Shown: positions 1-7,251 of the stretch, one piece after another
Position numbering within the stretch: position 1 is the stretch's first letter
Layout of the letters: every line of letters begins with the position of its first letter
Source: Paenibacillus tundrae
Lineage (GTDB): Bacteria > Bacillota > Bacilli > Paenibacillales > Paenibacillaceae
DNA length: 64,000 nt
Direction: 5' to 3'
Assembly (NCBI RefSeq): GCF_030812775.1
Contig: NZ_JAUSTI010000006.1
Span: 186,001-250,000 of the forward strand
The notes under the pieces: model-generated
What the model was told of the DNA's origin: nothing
Database searches by the model: none
The model's input: the letters and a program-made list of their open reading frames with translations, nothing else
Program-made: the position numbers and the translations under genes

Positions 1-334
1 AGTCTTCGAAAAAATGATAGGACTTGCCACTTGCTCTCTGATCATAGTTAACCATCGTAAATTTCGTTTCCAATAGATCCTGAACCTTTTTGGCATAAGG
101 AATCTCAGATGCACCAGGCCCACCGTGGATATATAGAATAACCGGGTTATTCAGATCCTGGCCCCGGATCATGATCTCATGATCTGTACCGTTGATGTTC
201 ACTTGTTCAAGTATATGAATGCTGTTAGAACCTTCTATTGTGGATGTCCAGGTTGGAAAATAAAGAACAGTAATACTGAGTGCCATTACTGTAATACTAA
301 AGCTTAACCACACAATTTTTTTCACCTTTTTCAT
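1..334 (-). CDS. alpha/beta hydrolase, N-terminal part (gene cut by window edge)
   Basis: Reading the minus strand from an ATG at 334 gives 111 residues before the window ends. Residues 7-25 form a hydrophobic membrane anchor or signal segment. HGGPG follows at about residues 70-74 (oxyanion-hole motif) and DQRASGKS near 98-105, the DQRG.G.S motif typical of prolyl-iminopeptidase-like alpha/beta hydrolases. The nucleophile elbow and the rest of the triad lie outside the window. An AGAGAGGT ribosome site sits 9 nt upstream of the ATG. The protein is probably anchored and acts outside the membrane; the substrate is unknown. Family assignment is firm, specificity is not. Confidence 0.85.
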   Translation of the reverse strand, partial: MKKVKKIVWLSFSITVMALSITVLYFPTWTSTIEGSNSIHILEQVNINGTDHEIMIRGQDLNNPVILYIHGGPGASEIPYAKKVQDLLETKFTMVNYDQRASGKSYHFFED

Positions 335-538
335 CGGATATGTACCTCTCTACTTCTGGTTATTGATGCGCTATCTGTTCATGAACTTATACCTCTATGT
401 TACTGGATTAGTGATCGATAAGAATCGTCCGCTAGTGTGAGATTGCTGTCCATCTTAGGTCTTACTTGGGTTAAAGATCGAAAAAGGATCGTGTTCTTCT
501 ATTATTATGTGTTGCGATGGAGTCGTCTGGAGCAATGA

Positions 539-691
539 ATAAAAAACAAACTGACGTTAGAACCGGATATTCTGTTAATGGATGAAGCTACGGCATCCCT
601 TGATCCGTCTCAACCGGAGCTAAACCATGAGTTGAAGGAGCACTCGACTCGCGTACACAGGATTATATTAGAGTTCGATTCGGCTGAGTGA
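539..691 (+). pseudogene. relic of an ABC transporter ATPase (Walker B/D-loop fragment)
   Basis: One open frame encodes LEPDILLMDEATASLDPSQP followed by about 24 more residues and a stop at 689-691. ILLMDEATASLDP is an unmistakable Walker B plus D-loop of an amino-acid or multidrug type ABC ATPase. Upstream, where the signature motif LSGGQ and an IARAL helix should be, the frame meets a stop (536-538), and there is no Walker A, no ribosome site and no start codon. Downstream the H-loop region is degraded. This is a decayed fragment of a gene once present here. Confidence 0.75.
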
Positions 692-721
692 GATGAGGAA
701 ATGATGCTTCTATCTGGTTGA

Positions 722-750
722 AGTCTTTCAGAGCTGGTCTGAAAGACTTT
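722..750 (+). terminator. intrinsic terminator
   Basis: AGTCTTTCAGA pairs with TCTGAAAGACT around a GCTGG loop and is followed by a T-rich run on the plus strand. It follows the ABC relic, so it may be the original terminator of the lost gene. The minus-strand side lacks a T-run. Confidence 0.75.
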
Positions 751-760
751 TTTTGTTTTT

Positions 761-1108
761 TCACATTTTCCAAGGAGCCTTCGGGATGTTATAACGGAAA
801 AAGGTTGTATGTTCATGCTTAACATAGATCCAGGGTGGTGATGGGGGAGTGTGTAACGCTTTGTATAACGGGATTCCTTCATCACTGGCGGCATACTCCT
901 CAAGCGCATCTATATCCTCAAAATCAACCTTTCCCTGATAGGATAAAGTCTGGCCGTTAAGCGTGACCTGAGGTGCGCCTGACAAACCTCTCTTCGCCGT
1001 GTTGAACACGCCAACCTTCCCCGAAGGCCATAGGAACAAATCACTTACAACGAATAAACTGACCAGAAGAATGATGCCCACGACCCATCGCTTTTTGTTC
1101 ATTGTCAT
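761..1108 (-). CDS. hypothetical small exported or membrane-anchored protein
   Basis: 115 residues. The N-terminus (MTMNKKRWVVGI...) has basic residues followed by one hydrophobic segment at about 8-27, so it is probably anchored with the rest outside. A GGAGGT ribosome site lies 9 nt before the ATG, which supports this start over the internal Met3. The external part contains a short stretch resembling a small beta domain and ends in a basic, aromatic tail. No known family is recognised. It faces the upstream relic and is transcribed alone. Confidence 0.6.
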   Translation of the reverse strand: MTMNKKRWVVGIILLVSLFVVSDLFLWPSGKVGVFNTAKRGLSGAPQVTLNGQTLSYQGKVDFEDIDALEEYAASDEGIPLYKALHTPPSPPWIYVKHEHTTFFRYNIPKAPWKM

Positions 1109-1281
1109 GCGATATTGACCTCCGTTAAGTAGGGTTAGAATCTACTATAAAAAAACAAAAAGCATCACTAGAGTTACCGAGAGAGTCTGTTTGTCGTACT
1201 TATCCATTTATTGCTATAGTTGTATTATGACAGAGTCAGCAGTAATGGATTATCACTAATTTCATCTGGGGAGGATAAGTT

Positions 1282-1875
1282 GTGCAGAAGCTTTTTCAGG
1301 AGATCATAAAAAATGATATCAAACCCTATTTTACCAAACAGGGTTACTCCAAGCAGGATCTAAACTTTCAAAAAACGGATGGAGCATTGATTTATAAGTT
1401 CAACATTCAAAAAGTAAAGTTCAATACCGTTCATCGTGTCGGTTTCTATATCAATATTAGTATTCATTCCACTGAGTTGGCCGAATTGCAATCTGGACAG
1501 CCGGGGGCAAATGTTGTGGAGAATAAAGCTCATTTTATCTGCCGAATTAGAGAATTGGTTCCATCGGCTCCAGATGAATATGTCCTAACACCCGAGATCG
1601 ACCCAGAGTCATTAAAGAGAGAACTGTTGGCGCATTTAGAAGAAGCTATGGCATTCCTACACACCTTAACAAGCGCCAGAGATATAGTAGAGTATTATAT
1701 GGCTAAGACAGCACTACATTTAAGTGACGAAACCTTCCGCTTTCTATTGCGTTCTGGCGATACGGAAGAGGCTAGGCGTTATTTACAGCAGCTCCATACC
1801 AAGTACGGAGAGCAAAAGCGCTGGGCAGTATTTGATAAGAAATTTACAGCTATTTTTGCCGAGTACGGAATGTAA
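1282..1875 (+). CDS. DUF4304 domain-containing protein
   Basis: 197 residues from a GTG start placed 8 nt after GGGGAGG. The N-terminal 130 residues follow the DUF4304 pattern: an opening amphipathic helix (FQEIIKNDIKPYFTKQGY), a basic strand, then alternating beta strands with a VGFYINISIH core. The C-terminal 60 residues are helical and charged. No signal peptide, so cytoplasmic. DUF4304 proteins are often found as lone genes or near polymorphic-toxin immunity genes; the function is unknown. Neighbours give no further hint. Confidence 0.7.
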   Translation: MQKLFQEIIKNDIKPYFTKQGYSKQDLNFQKTDGALIYKFNIQKVKFNTVHRVGFYINISIHSTELAELQSGQPGANVVENKAHFICRIRELVPSAPDEYVLTPEIDPESLKRELLAHLEEAMAFLHTLTSARDIVEYYMAKTALHLSDETFRFLLRSGDTEEARRYLQQLHTKYGEQKRWAVFDKKFTAIFAEYGM

Positions 1876-2016
1876 GCTTTACCTCACAGGCAGTACAAGA
1901 GAATCCGTAGTATCGCTACTTTCTGAGCACTCAGTAGAGCATATACTGGAATAACATGAGTTCTTATATTGAAACTGCTTCGAGAGTCACTTTCGTCATG
2001 CTGTGTACGTAAGAGT

Positions 2017-2212
2017 CTAGTTACTGTCTGGGTCGTAAGCGTAATGCGTTGAAGTGACATCAGCTTCATTGGCTTCAATATTTAGACTTGATTGCTGCAT
2101 CGTCTTAATTAAATCATCAAGAGAAACCGTTTCCTTTTCGTTACAGGCAACAAGTAATATTGAAACAAGGGTTATTAGGCTTATGATTACAATGAAGCAT
2201 AAACTTGGTCAA
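2017..2212 (-). pseudogene. small lipoprotein gene broken by a frameshift
   Basis: On the minus strand a good ribosome site (AAGGAGG) lies 7 nt before a TTG at 2212-2210, but that frame stops after 23 codons. The +1 frame reads through a hydrophobic stretch ending in a lipobox, TLVSILLVAC, then an acidic mature part ending in HYAYDPDSN and a stop at 2017. Signal peptide and lipobox therefore lie one base out of frame with the only plausible start. A one-base indel near 2195-2211 would explain it. An unusual non-ATG start inside the second frame (for example ATT) is the alternative. Confidence 0.5.
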
Positions 2213-2274
2213 TTGTTATCCTCCTTCAAGTAAAAGTTAAAAAACGCTTTTGTTTTCTCGTTAATAAAAATAAC

Positions 2275-2300
2275 ATTTATGTAAATTTATTTACATAAAT
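2275..2300. repeat. perfect inverted repeat, 12-bp arms
   Basis: ATTTATGTAAAT and its exact complement ATTTACATAAAT are separated by TT. This is a 26-bp palindrome in an AT-rich stretch upstream of the gene at 2419. It could be a dimeric repressor operator or part of the upstream gene's control region. Confidence 0.6.
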
Positions 2301-2349
2301 AAATACTTTTAGAGTCTATAAATCTATAGTGAAAGGTGGAAGATAGAAT

Positions 2350-2367
2350 GGTACGTTTTTACGTACC
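2350..2367. repeat. GGTACGT/ACGTACC hairpin
   Basis: GGTACGT and ACGTACC flank a TTTT loop. It is a perfect 7-bp stem in the leader of the gene at 2419 and has no T-run, so it is not a terminator. Confidence 0.6.
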
Positions 2368-2386
2368 ACATTACTCTTCTTAAAGT

Positions 2387-2418
2387 GTTAATCTCTGTTT
2401 AACGAAGGAGAGATTAAC
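2387..2418 (+). promoter_or_regulatory. hairpin spanning the ribosome binding site of the next gene
   Basis: GTTAATCTCT (2387-2396) pairs perfectly with AGAGATTAAC (2409-2418), which directly touches the ATG at 2419. The 12-nt loop ends in GAAGG, so the Shine-Dalgarno AAGGAG is half in the loop and half in the stem. Folding would limit ribosome access. This suggests translational control by a protein, small RNA or temperature; the trigger is unknown. Confidence 0.55.
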
Positions 2419-2688
2419 ATGACAAGTACCAACAGCGAGGATCTCGCTTCACAGTACGCTCAACTCGTCCAATTAGAAGACGAATACGTCGATCAACTGG
2501 TCACCTGCAACAAGCTTATCCTAGACGCCATGGACATCATCGCGAAGCGTGCAAAAGCTTTGCACATGGACACAGTTAAGCAGGCAGCATACCATCTCCA
2601 CAACATGGAGCAGGATCTGAACCGTAAGTTATTTGAAGTCAGACTGAAGAAAAGCCTCTTGGCAAACCACATGAGCCAGTCTACATAG
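2419..2688 (+). CDS. small helical protein of unknown function
   Basis: 89 residues, starting at an ATG directly after the hairpin-embedded ribosome site AAGGAG. The sequence is almost entirely predicted helix with heptad-like spacing (LVQLEDEYVDQLVTCNKLILDAM..., ...LHNMEQDLNRKLFEVRLKKSLLA), a single cysteine near 30, and no membrane segment. It is probably a cytoplasmic helical-hairpin protein that dimerises. I recognise no family. The leader carries three inverted repeats (2275-2418), an unusual amount of regulatory structure for so small a gene. Confidence 0.6.
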   Translation: MTSTNSEDLASQYAQLVQLEDEYVDQLVTCNKLILDAMDIIAKRAKALHMDTVKQAAYHLHNMEQDLNRKLFEVRLKKSLLANHMSQST

Positions 2689-2704
2689 CCACAATTATAT
2701 TAAG

Positions 2705-2753
2705 AGACAGCATAGTTCATCTTAGGATGATATTGAGCTGTCCTTTCTCTTTT
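2705..2753 (+). terminator. probable intrinsic terminator
   Basis: GACAGC pairs with GCTGTC and an inner CATC with GATG, followed by a pyrimidine tail CTTTCTCTTTT. It is placed directly after the gene ending at 2688. Confidence 0.5.
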
Positions 2754-2868
2754 CCAACAAAACCGTTTTCGCTTCCAAATAAAGCATTGACTTTCTTCAC
2801 TAATCCACCTACACTGTCAATTATTAAAAGACTTTTAAAAACTGCTTATTTTGAATGCTCTTTATAGA

Positions 2869-3083
2869 TTGAACTAGACATTTACACTAAAAAACGGAGA
2901 GGACAGAAATAACGTGAAGAAGCGAAGCGTTCGGCTGAAAGCTTTCTGAAAGAAAGCTACATCGGAAGCATAGGCTATCCCCGGATTTTCCCTTCGGAAA
3001 AGGGAATCAATAAAATCTGGGGATAACAGCGATCGGAAGGTTGTTCTGTCATCGGAGTGAATCGTGTAATTATTTGAAGTTTA
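2869..3083 (+). repeat. dispersed structured repeat, family A, copy 1
   Basis: About 215 bp, closely matching 23533-23744 (long runs identical, for example the stretch starting GGAGAGGACAGAAATAACGT) and partly matching 4197-4348. It begins TTGAACTAGACATTTACAC and ends with GTGTAAT..., giving imperfect terminal inverted repeats. Inside are a hairpin AGCTTTC/GAAAGCT (2940-2958) and a longer stem CCCCGGATTTT/AAAATCTGGGG (2979-3022, one G-U pair) enclosing a CCCTT/AAGGG hairpin, then the conserved GGGGATAACAGCGATCGGAA. It lies about 50 nt upstream of the ROK gene. It could be a MITE-like element or a structured RNA. Confidence 0.75.
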
Positions 3084-3132
3084 AGCTATTTAGAATCATG
3101 TGAAATGAAGGAAGGGAGGCGCACATCTAACG

Positions 3133-4170
3133 ATGTTACCAACATCACACAACACCCAACAGGTGAAGCGGATTAACGTTGAACTCGTGAAGAATACGCT
3201 TAGAACGATCGGTGTGGGCACGAAGGCTTCCATCGCGAATTTAACGAAACTCAGCGTGGCGACATGTGGCACGATCCTGAATGAACTGCTTCAGACAGGT
3301 GAGATCGTGGATCTGGGTCCGGATGAATCAAGCGGGGGAAGACCAGCAAGTCGGTATCAATTTAATGCTGATTATGCGAGTGTACTATGCCTCATTATTC
3401 GAACAGAGGGCGGCATCCATTCGATTACACATACGCATTCGAACCTGAACGGAGAGCGGTCGGATGAGCAGACGCTCATGTTGGATGAGATTAATGTGAC
3501 GGTAGTTGAGGATCTGATTGCCAAGCTGATCGAACAGCATCACAACGTACAGGCAATTGGTATTGGTATCCCAGGTGTGGCGCACAATGGCGTAATTGGT
3601 CTCTGTGATGTTCCAGAGCTAATGTTCCAACCGCTGGGGCAGAGACTTAAGGAGCAATATGAAGATGTAGAAGTGGTCATTGGCAACGACATGAACTTGA
3701 CGGTGTACGGGCTATATAACCAGCAACAATTTGAGGAAGAGAAGAATTTTGCGGTCGTGACGTTTCCAGAGAATCATTTTCCGGGTGCAGGTTTTATCAT
3801 TGACGGTCGTCCGCTGACGGGGAACACAGATTTTGGTGGTGAAGTGTCCTTCCTGCCTTTTGGTGTGTCTCGTGAAGTACAGTTGCGCATGTTGAAAACA
3901 ACCGATGGGGTGAAGGAACTGGTGATCCGCACGCTAGTTTCCATTATTGCGATCATCAACCCTGCCACAATTGTGGTCACAGGAGACACGATGAACCCAG
4001 CGATGCTAGATGACCTCACACAGGGTTGCCTAGATCACTTGATTCCGCAGGAGCACATGCCAGAGTTAATCATCCAGCGAGATACTCGTCATGCATATGT
4101 AACCGGACTGGTGGCTGTGACACTGGAGAGCTTGACTTATCGCATTCAGGTTATCGAGAAGCAGTGGTAG
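3133..4170 (+). CDS. ROK family transcriptional regulator
   Basis: 345 residues. An N-terminal winged helix-turn-helix (about residues 12-70: ...IANLTKLSVATCGTILNELLQTGEIV) is followed by an SSGGRPA linker typical of ROK/NagC-XylR repressors and a ROK sugar-kinase-like fold (AIGIGIPGVAHNGVI near 150-165; GNDMNLTVYGLY near 195; AGFIIDGRPLTGNTDFGGEVSFLPFG near 225-250). The ROK zinc cluster (CxCGxxGCxE) is missing, so it is a degenerate, probably non-catalytic ROK domain. It likely represses the MFS transporter gene next door in response to a sugar. Start ATG 3133 follows GGGAGGCGCA. Family is secure; ligand unknown. Confidence 0.88.
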   Translation: MLPTSHNTQQVKRINVELVKNTLRTIGVGTKASIANLTKLSVATCGTILNELLQTGEIVDLGPDESSGGRPASRYQFNADYASVLCLIIRTEGGIHSITHTHSNLNGERSDEQTLMLDEINVTVVEDLIAKLIEQHHNVQAIGIGIPGVAHNGVIGLCDVPELMFQPLGQRLKEQYEDVEVVIGNDMNLTVYGLYNQQQFEEEKNFAVVTFPENHFPGAGFIIDGRPLTGNTDFGGEVSFLPFGVSREVQLRMLKTTDGVKELVIRTLVSIIAIINPATIVVTGDTMNPAMLDDLTQGCLDHLIPQEHMPELIIQRDTRHAYVTGLVAVTLESLTYRIQVIEKQW

Positions 4171-4196
4171 GTACTACTTTTATATGAGTTAAGCAA

Positions 4197-4348
4197 AGCT
4201 TTTACACGACAACGGAGAGTGCAGAACCAATCTGAAAAGCACGTTTATCACCGGATTTTTCCCTTTAAGAAAGGGATCAGGAAAATCTGGGGATAACAGT
4301 GATCGGAAGATGGTACGGCAATCGCAGTGGTGAAGTGTAATCATTTTT
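4197..4348 (+). repeat. dispersed structured repeat, family A, shortened copy
   Basis: It shares the ends (CTTTTACAC...GTGTAATC), the CCGGATTTTT/AAAATCTGGGG stem with inner CCCTTT/AAAGGG, and GGGGATAACAGTGATCGGAAG with the copies at 2869 and 23533. The AAGCGAAGCG block and first hairpin have been lost. It lies between the ROK and MFS genes, within about 15 nt of the MFS ribosome site, and so would be in its 5' UTR. Confidence 0.65.
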
Positions 4349-4374
4349 TTCTGAACTTACAGGAGGAACTTATT

Positions 4375-5631
4375 TTGAGTCAGCAAGTAGATACCCAAGG
4401 GAACAAGAGAAAGTTCAACAAGCTATATGCCATGCAACTGGCAACGATCTTTCTGGGCTTTATCGTATTTGGTATATCGGAAAATATTAAGGGGCCAGCC
4501 ATTCCGCGCATTCAATTCGACTTCAATCTCGATGAGAAACAGCTCGGAACGCTGTTGTCTCTGAACGCACTAGGGTATCTGATCGCCTGTTCGTTCACGG
4601 CTATACTGGTTCGCAAATGGGGCATCAAGGCGGTAAGCATTATTTCATTTGCCTCCATGATTCTGTCTGGTGTGTTCATTTATATGTCGCATACATATCC
4701 GCTCTTTGCTTCATCCTATTTCTTCATGTACATCGGAAACGGGATGCTCGAAATTGCACTAGCGATTCTAGGTGCAAGGATTTTTGTGAAAAACACAGGT
4801 ATGATGATGAACTTATCTCATTTCTTCTACGGATTGAGTTCAACAGTCGCTCCGTTGCTCGCAACAGGAGTGATGTCTCTGACGGTGTTTGGACACGAAC
4901 TGGATTGGCGCGGCATGTACCTGGTTATGCTGTCACTCTGTCTATTGCCGATTATTGCGGCACTGCGTAGCAAGTTTCCAGGAGATGATCTTCCTCACGA
5001 AGATCGGACTTCGCTCAAGACATTAACGCGTGATCCAGCGATCTGGCTGATGGTGATGATTCTTTCTTTTGGCGTAGTATCGGAGCTTGCGGTTGGGGGT
5101 TGGCTCGTTAACTTCCTGGAGAAAGCCTATACCTGGGACACCGTGAAAGCTTCTGGATTGTTATCTGCTTTCTTCCTCGCTTTCTCGTTGGGACGTTTGT
5201 TGCTTGGACCACTGACAGACCGGATCGGATTCGTATTGTCCCTGATTGTGTTCTCGGCATTCTCGGCAGTATGTACGTTTGCGGCTATCTTGGGCGGAGA
5301 GAGTCTGGCTGTACTGTTCGCTGTATCTGGCGCAGGTATTGCGATGATCTATCCTACGGTTATGGCGTTTATCGCCAAGCGTTATCCAAATGGTAGTGAT
5401 ACCGCGATAACCTTCACCGTTACCCTAATGGGGGTTGGTAGCGTTATCGGTAACTATGTGATCGGCTGGGTCATTGAAGGCGTGAAGCAAATGTACGGTG
5501 CGACAACACAGCTCGGTCTACTGCGCGGACTTCAGGCGGGCTATGGATTTATTGGTCTGTGTGCAGTCATCTGTGCGGTGTCTGGCATCGTGTTGTACGT
5601 ATATTTGAAAAGAAGACAGGAACTCATCTGA
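4375..5631 (+). CDS. MFS transporter (sugar-type)
   Basis: 418 residues from a TTG start, chosen because AGGAGG lies 8 nt upstream; the longer reading from ATG 4327 runs through that ribosome site. About 12 transmembrane helices are visible, with a basic loop VRKWGIKAV after TM2 (the A-motif position) and a central hydrophilic loop (KFPGDDLPHEDRTSLKTLTRD). TM1 contains FGISENIKGPAIPRIQFDF, resembling FucP-like sugar MFS carriers. Adjacency to the ROK regulator suggests uptake or efflux of a sugar or sugar derivative. The family is clear, the substrate is an inference. Confidence 0.85.
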   Translation: MSQQVDTQGNKRKFNKLYAMQLATIFLGFIVFGISENIKGPAIPRIQFDFNLDEKQLGTLLSLNALGYLIACSFTAILVRKWGIKAVSIISFASMILSGVFIYMSHTYPLFASSYFFMYIGNGMLEIALAILGARIFVKNTGMMMNLSHFFYGLSSTVAPLLATGVMSLTVFGHELDWRGMYLVMLSLCLLPIIAALRSKFPGDDLPHEDRTSLKTLTRDPAIWLMVMILSFGVVSELAVGGWLVNFLEKAYTWDTVKASGLLSAFFLAFSLGRLLLGPLTDRIGFVLSLIVFSAFSAVCTFAAILGGESLAVLFAVSGAGIAMIYPTVMAFIAKRYPNGSDTAITFTVTLMGVGSVIGNYVIGWVIEGVKQMYGATTQLGLLRGLQAGYGFIGLCAVICAVSGIVLYVYLKRRQELI

Positions 5632-5675
5632 CCACAGAAATATGGCATCTTAATAGGTAAACGTACATGAACCAA

Positions 5676-5722
5676 ACACTGACGAACTTGTCCCTCTAGG
5701 GGCATAATCGTCGGTGTTTTTT
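5676..5722 (+). terminator. intrinsic terminator of the ROK/MFS unit
   Basis: ACACTGACGA pairs with TCGTCGGTGT (one G-U pair) followed by TTTTTT. It sits 45 nt past the MFS stop codon. Confidence 0.85.
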
Positions 5723-5951
5723 ACGTCATATGAGTGGTGTGACCACCCTTGGATATAAGACATTCGGAGTTACAGCGAGTTTTTTTCAAAATTATCGATT
5801 CTAAGCTTATTCTGTCATTAGAGTAGGAAGTAGTCACAAGATCTAACTAAAAATCATTTATAATATTAAAGTGAATATAATCATTGATTTTAACAAAATT
5901 AAATTTTATTATAATATTATTGAAGTGAAAACATGTTAAGGAGGTTTCCTT
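5723..5951 (+). other. AT-rich intergenic region, probable promoter zone
   Basis: Very AT-rich stretch ending in TTTATTATAATATTATTG and the ribosome site AAGGAGG of the next gene. TATAAT occurs at about 5909-5914; no -35 box can be assigned with confidence. Nothing else is seen. Confidence 0.35.
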
Positions 5952-6263
5952 ATGACGATCAAAAGTGTCCCTGAATGGATGATTAATCTCGATGAAGAGG
6001 ATGTTACATTTATCAAAAAATTCATTCTTCAATCCGGATCGCTGAAGCAAATCGCCTCCATTTATCAAGTTACATACCCGACAGTTCGTCTCAGACTCGA
6101 CCGATTAATTCAGAAGATCCAGATTACGGAAAGGGAAGATCAGGATCCGTTTATCTCTCTCGTTAAAAGACTGGCCATCAACGATAAGATTGATTTTGAA
6201 ACAGCCAAGCTGCTTGTCAACGAATACCACAATTCGAAGGATAAAGGAGAGAGAGAATTATGA
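5952..6263 (+). CDS. DUF2089 family protein
   Basis: 103 residues. The sequence matches the DUF2089 pattern: an opening PEWMINLDEEDVTFIKKFILQSGSLKQIA (cut here as two motifs, PEWMINLDEEDV and FILQSGSLKQIA), then YQVTYPTVRLRLDRLI, which looks like a helix-turn-helix with the recognition helix at about 45-60, then an acidic tail. It is probably a DNA-binding regulator without the zinc ribbon found in longer members. AAGGAGG lies 7 nt before the ATG. Its stop overlaps the ATG of a small membrane-protein gene (ATGA), so the two are translationally coupled. Confidence 0.8.
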   Translation: MTIKSVPEWMINLDEEDVTFIKKFILQSGSLKQIASIYQVTYPTVRLRLDRLIQKIQITEREDQDPFISLVKRLAINDKIDFETAKLLVNEYHNSKDKGEREL

Positions 6264-6430
6264 CGGTTACTTTGACGTTATTTCTTATTGTCCCCTTGCT
6301 TATGTTGGTGGGAGCTTTAGCATTATTTTTCGTCATTAGATATTTTATTAAATATAGTGCCCAGGTGAATAAGAGGAAGAGTCCGCAACAAGAAGAGTTG
6401 GATCGAATGAAAATTGAGGATTTGAAGTAA
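6260..6430 (+). CDS. small single-pass membrane protein coupled to the DUF2089 gene
   Basis: 56 residues: MTVTLTLFLIVPLLMLVGAL at the N-terminus continues into a hydrophobic segment (about 5-30), then a basic patch (RYFIKYSAQVNKRKS) and an acidic tail ending RMKIEDLK. The ATG overlaps the previous stop codon by 4 nt (ATGA), and GGAGAGAGA upstream serves as ribosome site. Orientation is probably N-out with a cytoplasmic tail. The coupling suggests that it partners the DUF2089 regulator, perhaps as a membrane anchor or sensor. No family recognised. Confidence 0.65.
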   Translation: MTVTLTLFLIVPLLMLVGALALFFVIRYFIKYSAQVNKRKSPQQEELDRMKIEDLK

Positions 6431-6474
6431 AGCCAGAAGTCCATCCTAGCATAATCATAAACGACTTCATGTTG

Positions 6475-6512
6475 AAACCCATGTCTGACTTCAGAAATGG
6501 GTTTATTTTTGA
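6475..6512 (+). terminator. intrinsic terminator
   Basis: AAACCCAT pairs with ATGGGTTT around a 13-nt loop, followed by ATTTTTG. It ends the DUF2089/small membrane protein operon. Confidence 0.75.
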
Positions 6513-6593
6513 TGTTTTGTACAAGTGAGTGTAACTTTTCATAGGCAAGTACCATCTAGTATATATACGGTTTGAAGGTAGGGGGAGAATGAG

Positions 6594-7169
6594 ATGAAAA
6601 ACAAACCATTTGTATTCGGTGTGTTGATCATCGTTCTAATCGCAGGCATCAGTTACATTATTGCAGATCAGACGATAGAGAACACAGAAACCATAAGTAG
6701 TAGCGATCATCATATCTTTGCAGACTATGAAGAACTGGCAGAACATGCCGACCTGATCGTTGAGGTGACGGCAACGAACGAGTCTACCCAGGTGATTGAG
6801 GATAGGAGCGGAAGAGGTCATACAGTGACCCGTGTAGCGGTGAATCAAGTCTTTGCGAATTCAACTCAGCAGAAGCTTCATGATCAACTTGATATTCTGG
6901 AGCCTACGTATGTCATGCGCAATAGAGGGCTTTATACGGGTGTAACTCGTTATAACTATGGTCACTATACCCCCATGTACGCTGATCAGCGGTATGTCTT
7001 GTTCCTGACTTGGGATGATAAACGGCAAGGCTATTGGGTGAGATCGTTAGAGCAGGGTAAGTTCAATGTAGATCATAGAGATACAGAAGAGCAGGCGACC
7101 AGAGCCAACAATCCTCAGCTACAAGCACTGAAGACAAATGTATTACAACATTTAGCATACTTAGACTAA
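6594..7169 (+). CDS. hypothetical exported protein
   Basis: 191 residues. A basic start (MKNKPF) and a hydrophobic segment at 6-25 form an uncleaved anchor or signal peptide; the remainder is soluble and outside. The mature part begins with an acidic linker, then a beta-rich domain (ELAEHADLIVEVTATNES..., TVTRVAVNQVFAN..., RYVLFLTWDDKRQGYWVRS) that resembles small secreted domains found in Bacillales. GGGGGAGA precedes the ATG. No catalytic motif is visible. It is followed closely by another small membrane protein, likely in the same transcript. Confidence 0.65.
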   Translation: MKNKPFVFGVLIIVLIAGISYIIADQTIENTETISSSDHHIFADYEELAEHADLIVEVTATNESTQVIEDRSGRGHTVTRVAVNQVFANSTQQKLHDQLDILEPTYVMRNRGLYTGVTRYNYGHYTPMYADQRYVLFLTWDDKRQGYWVRSLEQGKFNVDHRDTEEQATRANNPQLQALKTNVLQHLAYLD

Positions 7170-7251
7170 CAATTTATATCTGAAAAATGGTTTACTAATG
7201 ACTAAGAAGTGAGGTGAAGGTACGAGAATACTCAAGAGTGGTCTAATTGTT

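Noticed and set aside
1884-2078. 64-codon minus-strand frame
   Set aside because: Out of frame with the lipoprotein relic, no ribosome site, no recognisable sequence.
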